Assembly (NCBI GenBank): GCA_023396225.1
Contig: JAEWWT010000018.1
Location: 1-64,000 of the forward strand
From: Bacillota bacterium
GTDB taxonomy: Bacteria; Bacillota; Clostridia; Oscillospirales; Ruminococcaceae
Length of the DNA stretch: 64,000 nt
Direction: 5' to 3'
Each line of letters opens with the position of its first letter. Positions within the stretch are counted from its first letter, which is position 1. Position numbers and translations under genes: made by a program. This document shows positions 43,600 through 52,834 of this stretch, one piece after another. The notes under the pieces are model-generated. The model saw nothing but the letters and a program-made list of their open reading frames with translations. It did not search any database and had not been told where the DNA came from.

Positions 43600-43636
43600 T
43601 TTTGGGCGGATATGCCTTATGCTATCCGCCCAAAAG
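43600..43636. repeat. Perfect hairpin between icd and rex
   Basis: A 13-bp inverted repeat (ttttgggcggata and tatccgcccaaaa). There is no T run on the minus strand, so it is more likely an mRNA processing or stability element, or a leaky terminator lowering rex expression. Confidence 0.6.
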
Positions 43637-43639
43637 TAA

Positions 43640-44854
43640 TTATAACATCTTTACGAGACGCTCATTAATTTCCTTAAGAAATGTTTCAGTATCAACAGTT
43701 TTTTTGTTTGGAAGAGTTGAAAGAAGTGCAAGGTCGCCTGTCATAACGCCTTCTTCAATAGTCTTGATTGTAGCAGCTTCAAGCTTATCTGCAAATGCGC
43801 AGAGGTCAGGCGTGTTATCAAGTTCGCCTCTTTTTCTGAGGGCGCCTGTCCATGCAAAGAGTGTCGCAACAGAGTTTGTTGAAGTCTTTTCACCCTTGAG
43901 GTGCTTGTAGTAATGACGCTGAACAGTTCCGTGAGCAGCTTCATATTCATATATTCCGTCAGGAGAAACAAGAACGGATGTCATCATTGCAAGGCTTCCG
44001 TAAGCTGTTGCAACCATGTCTGACATAACGTCACCGTCATAGTTCTTACAAGCCCAGATATATCCGCCTTCACTTCTGATAACTCTTGCAACTGCGTCAT
44101 CGATAAGAGTATAGAAGTATTCTATGCCTGCTGCTTCAAACTTAGCCTTGTATTCATTTTCAAAGATTTCATTAAAGATGTCCTTGAAACGGTGGTCATA
44201 CTTCTTTGAGATTGTATCCTTTGTAGCAAACCATATATCCTGCTTCTGGTCAAGTGCATAGTTAAAGCATGCTTTTGCAAAGCTTGCAATGGACTTGTCC
44301 TTATTGTGAAGTCCCTGAATAATTCCTGCGCTGTCCTTGAAATCATAAATAAGTGAACGTGTTTCGTTTCCGTCCTTGTCTGTGCAGACAAGTTCACACT
44401 TTGAATCCTGTGGAACCTGCATTTCAGTATTCTTGTAAACATCGCCGTAAGCATGACGGGCAATGGTGATTGGCTTTGTCCATGTAGGAATGAAAGGAGT
44501 GATACCATTTACAATAATAGGTGTTCTGAAAACAGTACCGTCAAGGATTGCTCTGATTGTTCCGTTAGGGGATTTCCACATTTCCTTGAGGTTATATTCT
44601 GTCATACGTTCAGCATTAGGAGTGATTGTAGCACACTTTACTGCAACGCCATATTTCTTTGTAGCTTCAGCTGAATCAAAAGTAACCTGATCATTGGTTT
44701 CATTTCTGTATTCAAGTCCGAGGTCATAGTATTCTGTATTAAGGTCAACATATGGTGTGAGAAGAATATCCTTTATCATCTTCCAGATGATTCTTGTCAT
44801 TTCGTCCCCGTCCATTTCGACAAGCGGGGTTTTCATTTTAATTTTTTCAGCCAT
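43640..44854 (-). CDS. icd: NADP-dependent isocitrate dehydrogenase, type II (eukaryotic-like)
   Basis: 404 residues. '[22 protein letters not shown]' at the N-terminus, '[20 protein letters not shown]' for substrate, and '[25 protein letters not shown]' in the cofactor region mark the homodimeric eukaryotic-type NADP enzyme rather than the E. coli Icd type. It converts isocitrate to 2-oxoglutarate and CO2 for glutamate supply. The genes for a Cys-rich protein and aconitase precede it in the same direction, giving the citrate-to-2-oxoglutarate branch. Confidence 0.95.
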   Translation of the reverse strand: MAEKIKMKTPLVEMDGDEMTRIIWKMIKDILLTPYVDLNTEYYDLGLEYRNETNDQVTFDSAEATKKYGVAVKCATITPNAERMTEYNLKEMWKSPNGTIRAILDGTVFRTPIIVNGITPFIPTWTKPITIARHAYGDVYKNTEMQVPQDSKCELVCTDKDGNETRSLIYDFKDSAGIIQGLHNKDKSIASFAKACFNYALDQKQDIWFATKDTISKKYDHRFKDIFNEIFENEYKAKFEAAGIEYFYTLIDDAVARVIRSEGGYIWACKNYDGDVMSDMVATAYGSLAMMTSVLVSPDGIYEYEAAHGTVQRHYYKHLKGEKTSTNSVATLFAWTGALRKRGELDNTPDLCAFADKLEAATIKTIEEGVMTGDLALLSTLPNKKTVDTETFLKEINERLVKML

Positions 44855-44885
44855 GTGTTTATTTTCCTCTCATAATTTACTTATT

Positions 44886-45317
44886 CTATTCATGCTTTGT
44901 AATGCTTATCATAAATGCGACAGCAGTACCGAGAAATGCTCCGAGAATAATCCAAAGTACAATGCTCGCAGTTATACTGCCGATAATTGCTCCTAAGATA
45001 AGCCCTAAAGCAGTTCCGGTAATAAGAGAATGACGCCTTGAATCCTTTTTTGCATTATTTTCTTCAAGCCAGTGTTTGCATTGAAGTATTCTTTCGCCGT
45101 CATCGCCGTCCTCTTCATCAAAGGACATATTTCTCAGCATATCGCAGGGAAATTCGGGACATTCGCCGCAGTGTTCAAAGCCTTTGCTTTCGCAGCAGAC
45201 TTTGACTTCACATTCTTCTCCTGCAAGCGGAGGCTTGTCAGCAAGACAGCCGTCACACCCGAATTCTTCCCTTGACGGACATAAACTGCATTTAAGTCCG
45301 CATCTTGATTCGTGCAT
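44886..45317 (-). CDS. Cys-rich DUF3795-like protein with C-terminal membrane helices
   Basis: 143 residues. The first 75 hold a dense Cys pattern ('GLKCSLCPSREEFGCDGC', 'CCESKGFEHCGECPEFPCDM') like DUF3795 proteins, likely binding zinc or an iron-sulfur cluster. The C-terminal 50 are hydrophobic with two spans. It lies between aconitase and icd with gaps of 41 and 31 bases, so probably in the same operon. Its role is unknown; a link to the iron-sulfur enzyme aconitase is speculation. Confidence 0.65.
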   Translation of the reverse strand: MHESRCGLKCSLCPSREEFGCDGCLADKPPLAGEECEVKVCCESKGFEHCGECPEFPCDMLRNMSFDEEDGDDGERILQCKHWLEENNAKKDSRRHSLITGTALGLILGAIIGSITASIVLWIILGAFLGTAVAFMISITKHE

Positions 45318-45358
45318 ATAAATAATCTCATTCCAAGTTAGAAATTAATTTTCAAACT

Positions 45359-47299
45359 TTACTTCTTGAGGTTTTCTCTTGTGTAGTCAAGAAGTCCGCC
45401 TGCAAGGACAATGTCCTTTGTTCTTCCTGTAAGTTCACAGAGAACCTTGATTTCTGCTCCGTTTGTCTTGTTTACAACAGTAAGCTCTGACTTGCCTGCT
45501 TCAATAGCGGCTCTTACGTCAGCAATTGAAATTTCATCGCCCTGTGAAATCTTATCATAATCTGCCTCATTTACAAATGTGAGCGGGAGAATACCTGCAT
45601 TAATGAGGTTTGCTCTGTGGATTCTTGCAAAGCTCTTTACAAGAACAGCTTTAATTCCGAGATAGAGTGGAGCAAGAGCCGCATGTTCTCTTGATGAACC
45701 CTGACCGTAGTTTGCACCGCCTACTATAATAGATTTGCCCATTTCCTTTGCTCTTTCAGGGAACTTTTCATCACATACTGTGAAGCAGAAGTTTGAAATA
45801 GCAGGGATATTTGAACGGAGTGGGAGAATCTTTGCGCCAGCAGGCATGATGTGATCTGTTGTTATATTGTCGCCGACCTTGAGTGAGCAAGGAGCGGTGA
45901 TTTCCTTATCAAGCGGACTTGTTGTAGGGAAAGGCTTTATGTTTGGTCCTCTGAGGATTTCAACCTTGTCCATATCCTTTTCGTCAGCAGGAAGTTCAAC
46001 CATATTATCGTTGATGATAAATTCATCAGGAAGCTTGAATTCAGGCATATCTCCGAGATCTCTTGGGTCAGTAAGAACTCCTGCAAGAGCAGAAGCTGCT
46101 GCCATTTCAGGTGATACAAGGTAAATCTGTCCGTCCTTTGTACCTGAACGACCTTCAAAGTTTCTGTTGAATGTTCTTAGGGAGATACCCTTTGAGTTAG
46201 GGGACTGTCCCATACCGATACATGGACCGCATGCACTTTCAAGAATTCTTGCGCCTGCATCAATCATTACAGCAAGTGCGCCGTTCTGAGCAAGCATATT
46301 GAGAACCTGCTTTGAACCCGGAGCAATTGAAAGGGAAACGTCAGGATGAACTGTCTTGCCCTTTAAGATATGTGCAACCTTGAGCATGTCAAGGAGTGAT
46401 GAGTTTGTGCATGAACCGATACAAACCTGATCAATCTTCATAGAGCCTATTTCTGCAACGCTCTTAACGTTGTCAGGTGAATGAGGACAAGCTGCAAGAG
46501 GAACAAGCTTGCTGAGATCTATTTCAATTGTTTCATCATAAACTGCGTCAGGGTCAGCAGAAAGTGCTGTCCATACTTCTTCTCTCTTCTGAGCCTTTAA
46601 AAATGACTTTGTAATTTCATCTGAAGGGAAGACTGAAGTTGTTGCGCCGAGTTCAGCGCCCATGTTTGTTATTGTTGCTCTTTCAGGAACTGAAAGAGTC
46701 TTTACACCCTCGCCTGTATATTCGATAACCTTGCCAACGCCGCCCTTTACAGACATTCTCTTGAGTACTTCAAGGATAACATCCTTTGCAGCAACCCATG
46801 GTGAAAGCTTTCCTGTAAGTTTAACGTTTACAATCTTAGGATATGTTATATAGTATGCGCCGCCGCCCATTGCAACTGCAACGTCAAGTCCGCCTGCGCC
46901 GATAGCAATCATGCCAATTCCGCCGCCTGTCGGTGTATGGCTGTCAGAGCCAATGAGTGTCTTTCCAGGAATGCCGAAACGTTCAAGGTGAACCTGATGG
47001 CAAATTCCGTTGCCAGGACGTGAGAAATAAATGCCGTGCTTTTTTGCAACTGAACCGATGAAACGGTGGTCGTCAGCATTTTCAAAGCCTGACTGGAGGG
47101 TATTGTGGTCTATATATGCAACAGAGCGTTCGGTTTTAACTCTTGGAACACCCATAGCCTCGAATTCAAGGTAAGCCATAGTTCCTGTTGCGTCCTGTGT
47201 AAGAGTCTGGTCTATTCTGATTCCGATTTCCTTGCCTTTGACGAATTCACCGTCAACTGTATGTGCTTTAAGAATTTTTTCTGTAAGTGTAAGTCCCAA
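45359..47299 (-). CDS. acn: Aconitate hydratase
   Basis: 646 residues, the short form seen in many anaerobes, against about 900 for E. coli AcnA. Cluster cysteines are in 'GSCTNSS' and 'SACGPCIGMG'. 'GSDSHTPTGGGIGM' and the swivel-domain 'GANYGQGSSREHAALAP' complete the active site. It isomerises citrate to isocitrate using a [4Fe-4S] cluster. The start is TTG at 47299 with AAAGGA nine bases upstream. A consensus promoter lies at 47338-47366. It is first in the acn / Cys-rich / icd / rex series. Confidence 0.95.
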   Translation of the reverse strand: MGLTLTEKILKAHTVDGEFVKGKEIGIRIDQTLTQDATGTMAYLEFEAMGVPRVKTERSVAYIDHNTLQSGFENADDHRFIGSVAKKHGIYFSRPGNGICHQVHLERFGIPGKTLIGSDSHTPTGGGIGMIAIGAGGLDVAVAMGGGAYYITYPKIVNVKLTGKLSPWVAAKDVILEVLKRMSVKGGVGKVIEYTGEGVKTLSVPERATITNMGAELGATTSVFPSDEITKSFLKAQKREEVWTALSADPDAVYDETIEIDLSKLVPLAACPHSPDNVKSVAEIGSMKIDQVCIGSCTNSSLLDMLKVAHILKGKTVHPDVSLSIAPGSKQVLNMLAQNGALAVMIDAGARILESACGPCIGMGQSPNSKGISLRTFNRNFEGRSGTKDGQIYLVSPEMAAASALAGVLTDPRDLGDMPEFKLPDEFIINDNMVELPADEKDMDKVEILRGPNIKPFPTTSPLDKEITAPCSLKVGDNITTDHIMPAGAKILPLRSNIPAISNFCFTVCDEKFPERAKEMGKSIIVGGANYGQGSSREHAALAPLYLGIKAVLVKSFARIHRANLINAGILPLTFVNEADYDKISQGDEISIADVRAAIEAGKSELTVVNKTNGAEIKVLCELTGRTKDIVLAGGLLDYTRENLKK

Positions 47300-47337
47300 A
47301 TTTCTCTATCCTTTCATATTAGAATGATACACAATTA

Positions 47338-47366
47338 ATTATAGTTAATTCTTTGTGTTTTGTCAA
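47338..47366 (-). promoter_or_regulatory. Sigma-A promoter of aconitase
   Basis: On the minus strand: TTGACA (47361-47366), 17 bases, TATAAT (47338-47343), about 40 bases before the start codon. Confidence 0.85.
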
Positions 47367-47377
47367 TTATTTATCAA
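47360..47377. promoter_or_regulatory. Candidate second Rex site over the aconitase -35 box
   Basis: TTGTCAATTATTTATCAA fits 12 of 14 fixed positions of the Rex consensus. Part of the match (TTGACA on the minus strand) is the -35 hexamer, so chance resemblance is possible. Confidence 0.4.
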
Positions 47378-47606
47378 TTCTCTGTTTAATGATTTATTTC
47401 TGAAACAAAAATGCATGTATTTTGTTGAAAAAATTTACTGTATGTTGTATACTATTGAATGTAAGTTGAATGTAAGTTGCGCACGTCGGGTATTTTATTC
47501 AAAAATAATGTATTTTATACTATTACGACGCAGCTATACAGCCAAAAAACAGAACAACAACGCAAGTAATATTTGCTGTAAGCTATAAAAGAAAGATATA
47601 ATAATT

Positions 47607-48089
47607 ATGATAAGAGAAATGAAACTAAGCGATTGGGACAGCATGGTTGAAATATATAATCAGAGTGTTAAAAAGGGCGACGTTACATTTGCAACGGAAT
47701 GCCCAGCTTTTGAAGACTGGGATGCTTCACATATAAAGGAATGCAGGTTTGTTTATGAGATTGACGGCAAGGTTGTTGGATACACTGTAATTGCGCCTAC
47801 ATCAAAAAGACAGGCATACTGGGGAGTTGTTGAGTTAAGTATATTTGTTGATGAGAATTATCTTCGAAAGGGAATTGGAAAGGCTCTTCTTGAAAAGCTT
47901 TGTGAGGAAACAGAAAAATTGGGTTACTGGACTTTGTATTCAGCAATTTTCTCTGTAAACAAGGCAAGTATTGAACTGCATAAAAAGTGTGGATTCAGGG
48001 TTATTGGCACTCGTGAAAACATTGCAAAGGACATTTTCGGTGAGTGGCAGGACACTACTATATTGGAACGCAGAAATAAAATTATGTGA
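47607..48089 (+). CDS. GNAT acetyltransferase, phosphinothricin-acetyltransferase-like
   Basis: 160 residues. The GNAT acetyl-CoA loop is 'DENYLRKGIGKALLEKL' (R-K-G-I-G), followed by 'SVNKASIELHKKCGFRVIGTREN'. The N-terminus and length are like the Pat/MddA group that acetylates amino compounds such as phosphinothricin or methionine sulfone. Substrate unknown. No strong ribosome box is visible, but the frame starts cleanly with the family's 'MIREMKLSDWDSMVEIYNQ'. Confidence 0.8.
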   Translation: MIREMKLSDWDSMVEIYNQSVKKGDVTFATECPAFEDWDASHIKECRFVYEIDGKVVGYTVIAPTSKRQAYWGVVELSIFVDENYLRKGIGKALLEKLCEETEKLGYWTLYSAIFSVNKASIELHKKCGFRVIGTRENIAKDIFGEWQDTTILERRNKIM

Positions 48090-48115
48090 GTGATATTATT
48101 GGAATTACTATGTCT

Positions 48116-48138
48116 GAAACAGTACACTGTACTGTTTC
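48116..48138. terminator. Short hairpin after the GNAT gene
   Basis: gaaacagtaca / tgtactgtttc perfect inverted repeat 27 bases after the stop; no T run, so a weak terminator at most. Confidence 0.45.
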
Positions 48139-48167
48139 ATAGTCAGATTTGCGGAGAAATATAATTA

Positions 48168-48279
48168 AGGCAACACCGCACAAAGCCCCAGGCTACGTTT
48201 TGACGATTTTAGAAACAGCGAAAATACGTTACTTAGCCTGTTTTGAAAATCGACAGAAACGTATTGTGTGGTATTGCCT
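48168..48279. mobile_element. MITE-like element, copy 2
   Basis: Same family as at 17097 and 62062. Ends AAGGCAACACCGCACAA and TTGTGTGGTATTGCCTT, with an inner 'GAAACAGCGAAAATACGT'. It is in the same orientation as copy 3. It lies between the GNAT and HisA-like genes, 50 bases before the latter's start. Confidence 0.8.
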
Positions 48280-48330
48280 TTGGAGAGCGATTTTGTTCTC
48301 TTGTATAAATAACAGTTAAGGAGTGTTCAG

Positions 48331-49110
48331 ATGAAGTTCAGACCTTGCATTGATATTCACAACGGGAAGGTTAAGCAGATTGTCGGCGGAAGTCTTGCTG
48401 ACAGTAACAATTCTGCTTCTGAGAATTTTGTTTCGGAGTACAGTGCAGAATATTATGCGGAATTATATAAAAAATATAATTTAAGCGGGGGGCATATTAT
48501 TCTTCTGAATGCTCATGATTCGGAGTATTATGACGCTGATGTAAAGCAGGCAAAAGCGGCTCTTTCAGCTTTCAAAGGCGAATTGCAGATTGGCGGAGGA
48601 ATTAATCCCGACAACGCAAAGTGTTTTCTGGATATGGGAGCTTCGCATGTTATTGTGACTTCCTATGTTTTCAGCGGCGGGGTCATAAACTATGACAGGC
48701 TTGATAATATGAGGGATAGTGTCGGCAGGGAAAGGCTTGTTCTTGATTTGTCATGCCGTAAGAAAGATGGTAACTATTATATAGTAACGGACAGGTGGCA
48801 GAAGTTTACCGACACTGTTCTTGATATGAAAATAATTGAAAAGCTTTCGGAATACTGCGATGAGTTCCTTGTTCATGCTGTTGATGTTGAGGGTAAGGCA
48901 AGCGGAATTGAGGCAGATGTTGCTGCTATGCTTGGTGAGAAATGTGATGTTCCTGTTACATATGCTGGCGGAATAAGTTCATATGAGGATCTTGCACAAC
49001 TGAAAAAGCTTGGCAGGGGAAAGGTTGATTTCACTATTGGTAGTGCGCTTGATCTTTTTGGGGGAAAGCTTAAATTTGAGGATATTGTTGCTTTTGGAGA
49101 AAAACTATAA
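48331..49110 (+). CDS. ProFAR isomerase-like protein of the eukaryotic (HIS6) type
   Basis: 259 residues, TIM barrel. 'MKFRPCIDIHNGKVKQIVGG' and 'LVLDLSCRKKDGNYYIVTDRWQKFTD' are characteristic of the fungal/plant HIS6-type phosphoribosylformimino-AICAR-P isomerase rather than bacterial HisA; 'IGGGIN' and 'YAGGISSYEDL' are the two phosphate sites. The reaction is step four of histidine synthesis. No other his gene is in the window, and ahcY follows by 36 bases. AAGGAG precedes the ATG. It is therefore either an orphan his gene or a divergent isomerase. Confidence 0.8.
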   Translation: MKFRPCIDIHNGKVKQIVGGSLADSNNSASENFVSEYSAEYYAELYKKYNLSGGHIILLNAHDSEYYDADVKQAKAALSAFKGELQIGGGINPDNAKCFLDMGASHVIVTSYVFSGGVINYDRLDNMRDSVGRERLVLDLSCRKKDGNYYIVTDRWQKFTDTVLDMKIIEKLSEYCDEFLVHAVDVEGKASGIEADVAAMLGEKCDVPVTYAGGISSYEDLAQLKKLGRGKVDFTIGSALDLFGGKLKFEDIVAFGEKL

Positions 49111-49146
49111 TATGAATTTTATTCATTTGTGAAAGGATTGTTTACT

Positions 49147-50394
49147 ATGCAGAGTGAAATCAGGGATTTGTCATTATGGCAAAGCGGACAGACAAAAATT
49201 GAATGGGTAAAGGCTAATATGCCTTTGTTAAGAAGTATTGAAACGGAGTTTTTACAGACACAGCCTTTCAAGGGAATAAAGATTGCTCTTTCTGTTCATC
49301 TTGAAGCAAAGACGGCATATCTTTGCAAGGTTTTTGCAGCAGGCGGTGCAGAAATGTATATAACGGGAAGCAATCCGCTTTCCACACAGGACGATGTTGC
49401 GGCGGCTCTTGTACATGACGGACTTAATGTATTTGCTTGGCACAACGCTACAGATGAGGAATATCACAGACATATTTCCCAGGTAATCAAGGTTGGTCCG
49501 AACGTAATAATAGATGACGGCGGTGACCTTGTTCACCTTATCCATAATGAGTACACAGAAATGATTGACGGAGTAATCGGCGGCTGTGAAGAGACTACTA
49601 CAGGAATTATCAGACTTATTGCTATGGACAAGGAGAAAAAGCTGAAATTCCCAATGGTACTTGTAAACAATGCTGACTGCAAGCACCTTTTTGACAACAG
49701 ATACGGCACTGGTCAGTCTGTATGGGACGGTATCAACAGGACTACTAACCTTATTGTTGCAGGCAAGAATGTTGTTGTAGCAGGCTATGGATGGTGCGGC
49801 AAGGGTGTTGCTATGAGGGCAAAGGGACTTGGCGCTGATGTTATCATCACTGAAATAAATCCTATCAGAGCAATGGAGGCTGTTATGGACGGCTTTAAGG
49901 TAATGAAGATGGAGGAGGCCGCTAAGATAGGTGATTTCTTTATCACAGTTACTGGATGCAGAGATATTATTACGGAAAAGTCCTTCAATGTCATGAAGGA
50001 CGGAGCTATATGCTGTAACGCTGGGCATTTCGATGTTGAAGTTGATGTTGCAAAACTTAAGGAGATTGCAGTTGAAACCAAAGTTGCAAGGAACAATATT
50101 CAGGGCTACAAGCTTAAAAACGGCAGTTGGATTTATGTTATTGCAGAGGGCAGACTTGTAAACCTTGCTGCAGGTGACGGTCATCCTGCTGAAATCATGG
50201 ATATGAGCTTTGCAATTCAGGCACTTTCTGCTTTGCACCTTGTCAAGAATAAGGGTAAGCTTGATAAGATGATTATTGATGTTCCTGTTGAAGTTGACAG
50301 GGAGGTTGCTGAAAGAAAGCTTAGATTCTGGGGAATGGAAATTGATAAGCTTACAGAAGAGCAGGATAAGTATCTTAACAGCTGGGAAGCATAG
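49147..50394 (+). CDS. ahcY: Adenosylhomocysteinase
   Basis: 415 residues, the shorter prokaryotic form. 'EAKTAYLCKVFAAGGAEMYITGSNPLSTQDDVAAAL' lies in the substrate domain; 'DNRYGTGQSVWDGINRTTNL' and the NAD site 'VAGYGWCGKGVAMRAKGLGA' follow; 'AGDGHPAEIMDMSFA' is near the end. It splits S-adenosylhomocysteine into adenosine and homocysteine to recycle the methyl donor. The ATG at 49147 has AAAGGA nine bases upstream. It is probably co-transcribed with the HisA-like gene. Confidence 0.93.
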   Translation: MQSEIRDLSLWQSGQTKIEWVKANMPLLRSIETEFLQTQPFKGIKIALSVHLEAKTAYLCKVFAAGGAEMYITGSNPLSTQDDVAAALVHDGLNVFAWHNATDEEYHRHISQVIKVGPNVIIDDGGDLVHLIHNEYTEMIDGVIGGCEETTTGIIRLIAMDKEKKLKFPMVLVNNADCKHLFDNRYGTGQSVWDGINRTTNLIVAGKNVVVAGYGWCGKGVAMRAKGLGADVIITEINPIRAMEAVMDGFKVMKMEEAAKIGDFFITVTGCRDIITEKSFNVMKDGAICCNAGHFDVEVDVAKLKEIAVETKVARNNIQGYKLKNGSWIYVIAEGRLVNLAAGDGHPAEIMDMSFAIQALSALHLVKNKGKLDKMIIDVPVEVDREVAERKLRFWGMEIDKLTEEQDKYLNSWEA

Positions 50395-50420
50395 CATGAA
50401 AAGGAATGGAGATTGACATA

Positions 50421-50999
50421 ATGAAACTCAAAAAAATCAGGTATAATGCTCCTGTTGTTCTTACATTTACGCTGATTGCGTTTGTGGTTTTGATTATAGG
50501 GTATTTCACAGGAACGAAATCAACGCAGATGTTCTTTACGGTTTACAGGACATCTTTTGCAGATCCGATGCAGTATGTAAGGCTGTTCACACATGTTCTT
50601 GGACATGCTGATTTTCAGCATTTTTCAGGCAATTTCATGATAATTCTGATTATTGCTCCTATGCTTGAAGAGAAGTACGGAAGCAGGAATATTCTTTTAA
50701 TTATTATTTTTACTGCTTTTATAACTGGCTTGTTCAATGTTCTGCTTTTTAATACGGGACTTCTTGGTGCAAGTGGAATTGCATTCACATTTATTTTGCT
50801 CGGGTCATTTGTAAATGTCAAGGACAGAAATGAAATACCTCTTACACTAATAATAGTAGCTGCATTCTATATAGGCAATGAAATTGTTGCAGGTATTTTC
50901 ACAAAGGATAATATCTCACAGATTACGCATATTATTGGCGGTATCTGCGGATGTGTGTTCGGGTATATACTTAATACAAAGAAAAACGAGAGCGTATAA
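50421..50999 (+). CDS. Rhomboid-family intramembrane serine protease
   Basis: 192 residues with six spans. Active-site signs: 'HFSGNFMIIL' on TM2 (Asn), 'GASGIAF' (G-x-S-G, nucleophile Ser) on TM4 and 'THIIGGICG' (His) on TM6. It cleaves membrane-spanning substrates within the bilayer. The ATG at 50421 has GGAG nine bases upstream. It follows ahcY closely and may be co-transcribed with it. Substrates cannot be inferred. Confidence 0.85.
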   Translation: MKLKKIRYNAPVVLTFTLIAFVVLIIGYFTGTKSTQMFFTVYRTSFADPMQYVRLFTHVLGHADFQHFSGNFMIILIIAPMLEEKYGSRNILLIIIFTAFITGLFNVLLFNTGLLGASGIAFTFILLGSFVNVKDRNEIPLTLIIVAAFYIGNEIVAGIFTKDNISQITHIIGGICGCVFGYILNTKKNESV

Positions 51000-51000
51000 C

Positions 51001-51672
51001 AGAAAAGTTCGCAAGATTGCTTGTTATTAGAATAAAAAAATAAAAGTTCGTCAACCTTTCGAGGTTGTAAGGTTCAAAGGGACAAAGTCCCTTGTCGCAC
51101 TCCGCAGAGTGCGAAATCCAAAACGCAACCCCGCAAATGGAAATAAAATAATGAAACCGCAAATAGTAATTACAGACTAACTATTTTAGTACGTAATTGC
51201 ATTTGCGGTTTCTTTATAAAACAACAAATTATCCTCTGAAATCAGGCACAACAGCGAAGCGAATTGTGTCTGATTTCAGACAAAGCTAAACTTGAAAAAT
51301 TATAAGCGAAAACATAATCTTTTTAACTTTGCAATAAATTGAAGATATACTTTTTATTGTTTTATGGCAAGATAATTTTGTTTTGTCTTAAAGTAATTTC
51401 AATTCGCTGCGCTGTTGAAATTACTTTAAGAGGGAAGTTTATTTTTATACGAAAGAAAAACCGCAAATGTATATTTCAGATCAGATTTGACTATTTGAAA
51501 TATTTGTTTGCGGTTTTAATATTTACTTTTCATTTGCGGGGTTACGGGAGTGTTTCGCACTCTGCGGAGTGCGATGAGGGCTCTGCCCCTCAACCCTGCC
51601 GCCTTGAAAGTCGGGCGAACTTTTATTTGTTTTATTATTTGAGAAACAAGCAGGCTTGCGAACTTTTCTTTA
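51001..51672. repeat. Nested inverted-repeat cluster between rhomboid and rodA-like genes
   Basis: About 670 bases without a gene. Outer arms of about 145 bases are imperfect inverted copies (51001-51145 and 51529-51672), sharing gaaaagttcgcaag / cttgcgaacttttc and cgcactccgcagagtgcg-type hairpins. Inside are four stem-loops: 51153-51213 and 51453-51517 (both with aaaccgcaaat arms), 51238-51277 (loop cagcgaagcga) and 51390-51427 (loop ttcgctgcgctg). The inner pairs are themselves mirror images, so the whole block is symmetric. It could fold into one large structure and may end transcription from both sides. Confidence 0.75.
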
Positions 51673-51682
51673 TTTTTCTCCA

Positions 51683-52834
51683 TTAATCTGCGTCATAGAA
51701 CACACGGTATTTCTTTTCGGAATGTGAGTATGTACTCATTACAATTCCTATACCTATAAACATACTTAGCATTGCCGTTCCGCCCTGACTGACAAACGGC
51801 AGAGGAATTCCGATAACAGGCGTTACTACTATAACCATGCCTATATTGAGAATACAATGTATGAAGATTATAGCGGCAAACCCTATACAGATATATTTGC
51901 CCGTTCCATCCTTTGCTACTCTGCTGTCTGAAATAATTCTCATACAGATAAATGAGAGACCGGCTACAAGCAGGATACAGCCAAAGAACCCAAAACATTG
52001 TCCTACATATGTGAAGATAAAGTCTGTCTGAACTTCAGGTACAAAGGCATAAGTATCAGCAAAAAGTCCTTTGCCGAACATTCCTCCCGAACCAAGTGCA
52101 ATCTTGCCAAGACGTTGCTGATAGCCATACCCTAAAGGGTCAAGGTCTTCCTTTATAACAACAAGGAAACGCATTTTTTGGTGATTTTGCAGGACATATT
52201 TCCACAAAATGAATATGCCGACAGGTGCGACTACTACGCAAGGGGCAATGTATTTCCATGAAAGCCCTGCGGCAAACATCATGCTTACAAAAATAGCAAT
52301 GAACACAATTGCTGTTCCGTCATCTCCCTGTGCTGCTACAAGCAGAATAGGTATTGCTCCGTGCAGGCACAGCAGCAACACATTTACAATGTTGTTAATC
52401 TTGTCGCCAACTTTGTTAAGATGGACGGCAAATGACATGACAAATACTATTTTCAGTAGTTCAGATGGCTGGAATGTTGTTATTCCAAGGTCAATCCATG
52501 CCTTGTCATCGGTTCCTTCAACCTGTACTCCGAGAGGTGTAAACGTCAGAAGAACAAGGCCGACTGCTACCGGAACATATAGAAACCACAGCTTTGTGAA
52601 TTTTCTGTAGTCAAGTGCGGATATAAAAAGTGCCATGCCTGCACCAAGGCATAAGGCGATGAACTGAATTTTATACATGCTGTCAGTTTTGGATGTTATT
52701 CCGTTCTTAACTATTGAATACATTAAAACAACAGAAAAAAACGATACTCCGCAGACCGTAATAAATAGAATTTTATCCAGCTTTTTGAAATACTGAAATA
52801 TTATCTTGAATACTGTATTCACATTAATCTCCAT
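51683..52834 (-). CDS. SEDS-family peptidoglycan polymerase (RodA/FtsW-like)
   Basis: 383 residues with about ten spans. The family signature 'DPLGYGYQQRLGKIALGSGGMFGKGL' is in the large extracellular loop, with 'FQPSELLKIVFV' (catalytic Asp region precedes it, 'DDKAWIDLG') and 'PLPFVSQGGTAML' near the C-terminus. It polymerises lipid II into glycan strands, usually with a class B PBP, none of which is nearby. RodA is more likely than FtsW given the isolated setting, but this is not certain. Confidence 0.9.
   Translation of the reverse strand: MEINVNTVFKIIFQYFKKLDKILFITVCGVSFFSVVLMYSIVKNGITSKTDSMYKIQFIALCLGAGMALFISALDYRKFTKLWFLYVPVAVGLVLLTFTPLGVQVEGTDDKAWIDLGITTFQPSELLKIVFVMSFAVHLNKVGDKINNIVNVLLLCLHGAIPILLVAAQGDDGTAIVFIAIFVSMMFAAGLSWKYIAPCVVVAPVGIFILWKYVLQNHQKMRFLVVIKEDLDPLGYGYQQRLGKIALGSGGMFGKGLFADTYAFVPEVQTDFIFTYVGQCFGFFGCILLVAGLSFICMRIISDSRVAKDGTGKYICIGFAAIIFIHCILNIGMVIVVTPVIGIPLPFVSQGGTAMLSMFIGIGIVMSTYSHSEKKYRVFYDAD

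Noticed and set aside
47355..47588. Plus-strand ORF of 77 codons upstream of the GNAT gene
   Set aside because: AT-rich, no ribosome box, and it overlaps the aconitase promoter.
49252..50397. A 381-codon open frame antisense to ahcY
   Set aside because: Its composition is that of a shadow frame (Cys, Asn and Ser runs) and ahcY is a clear, full-length gene.
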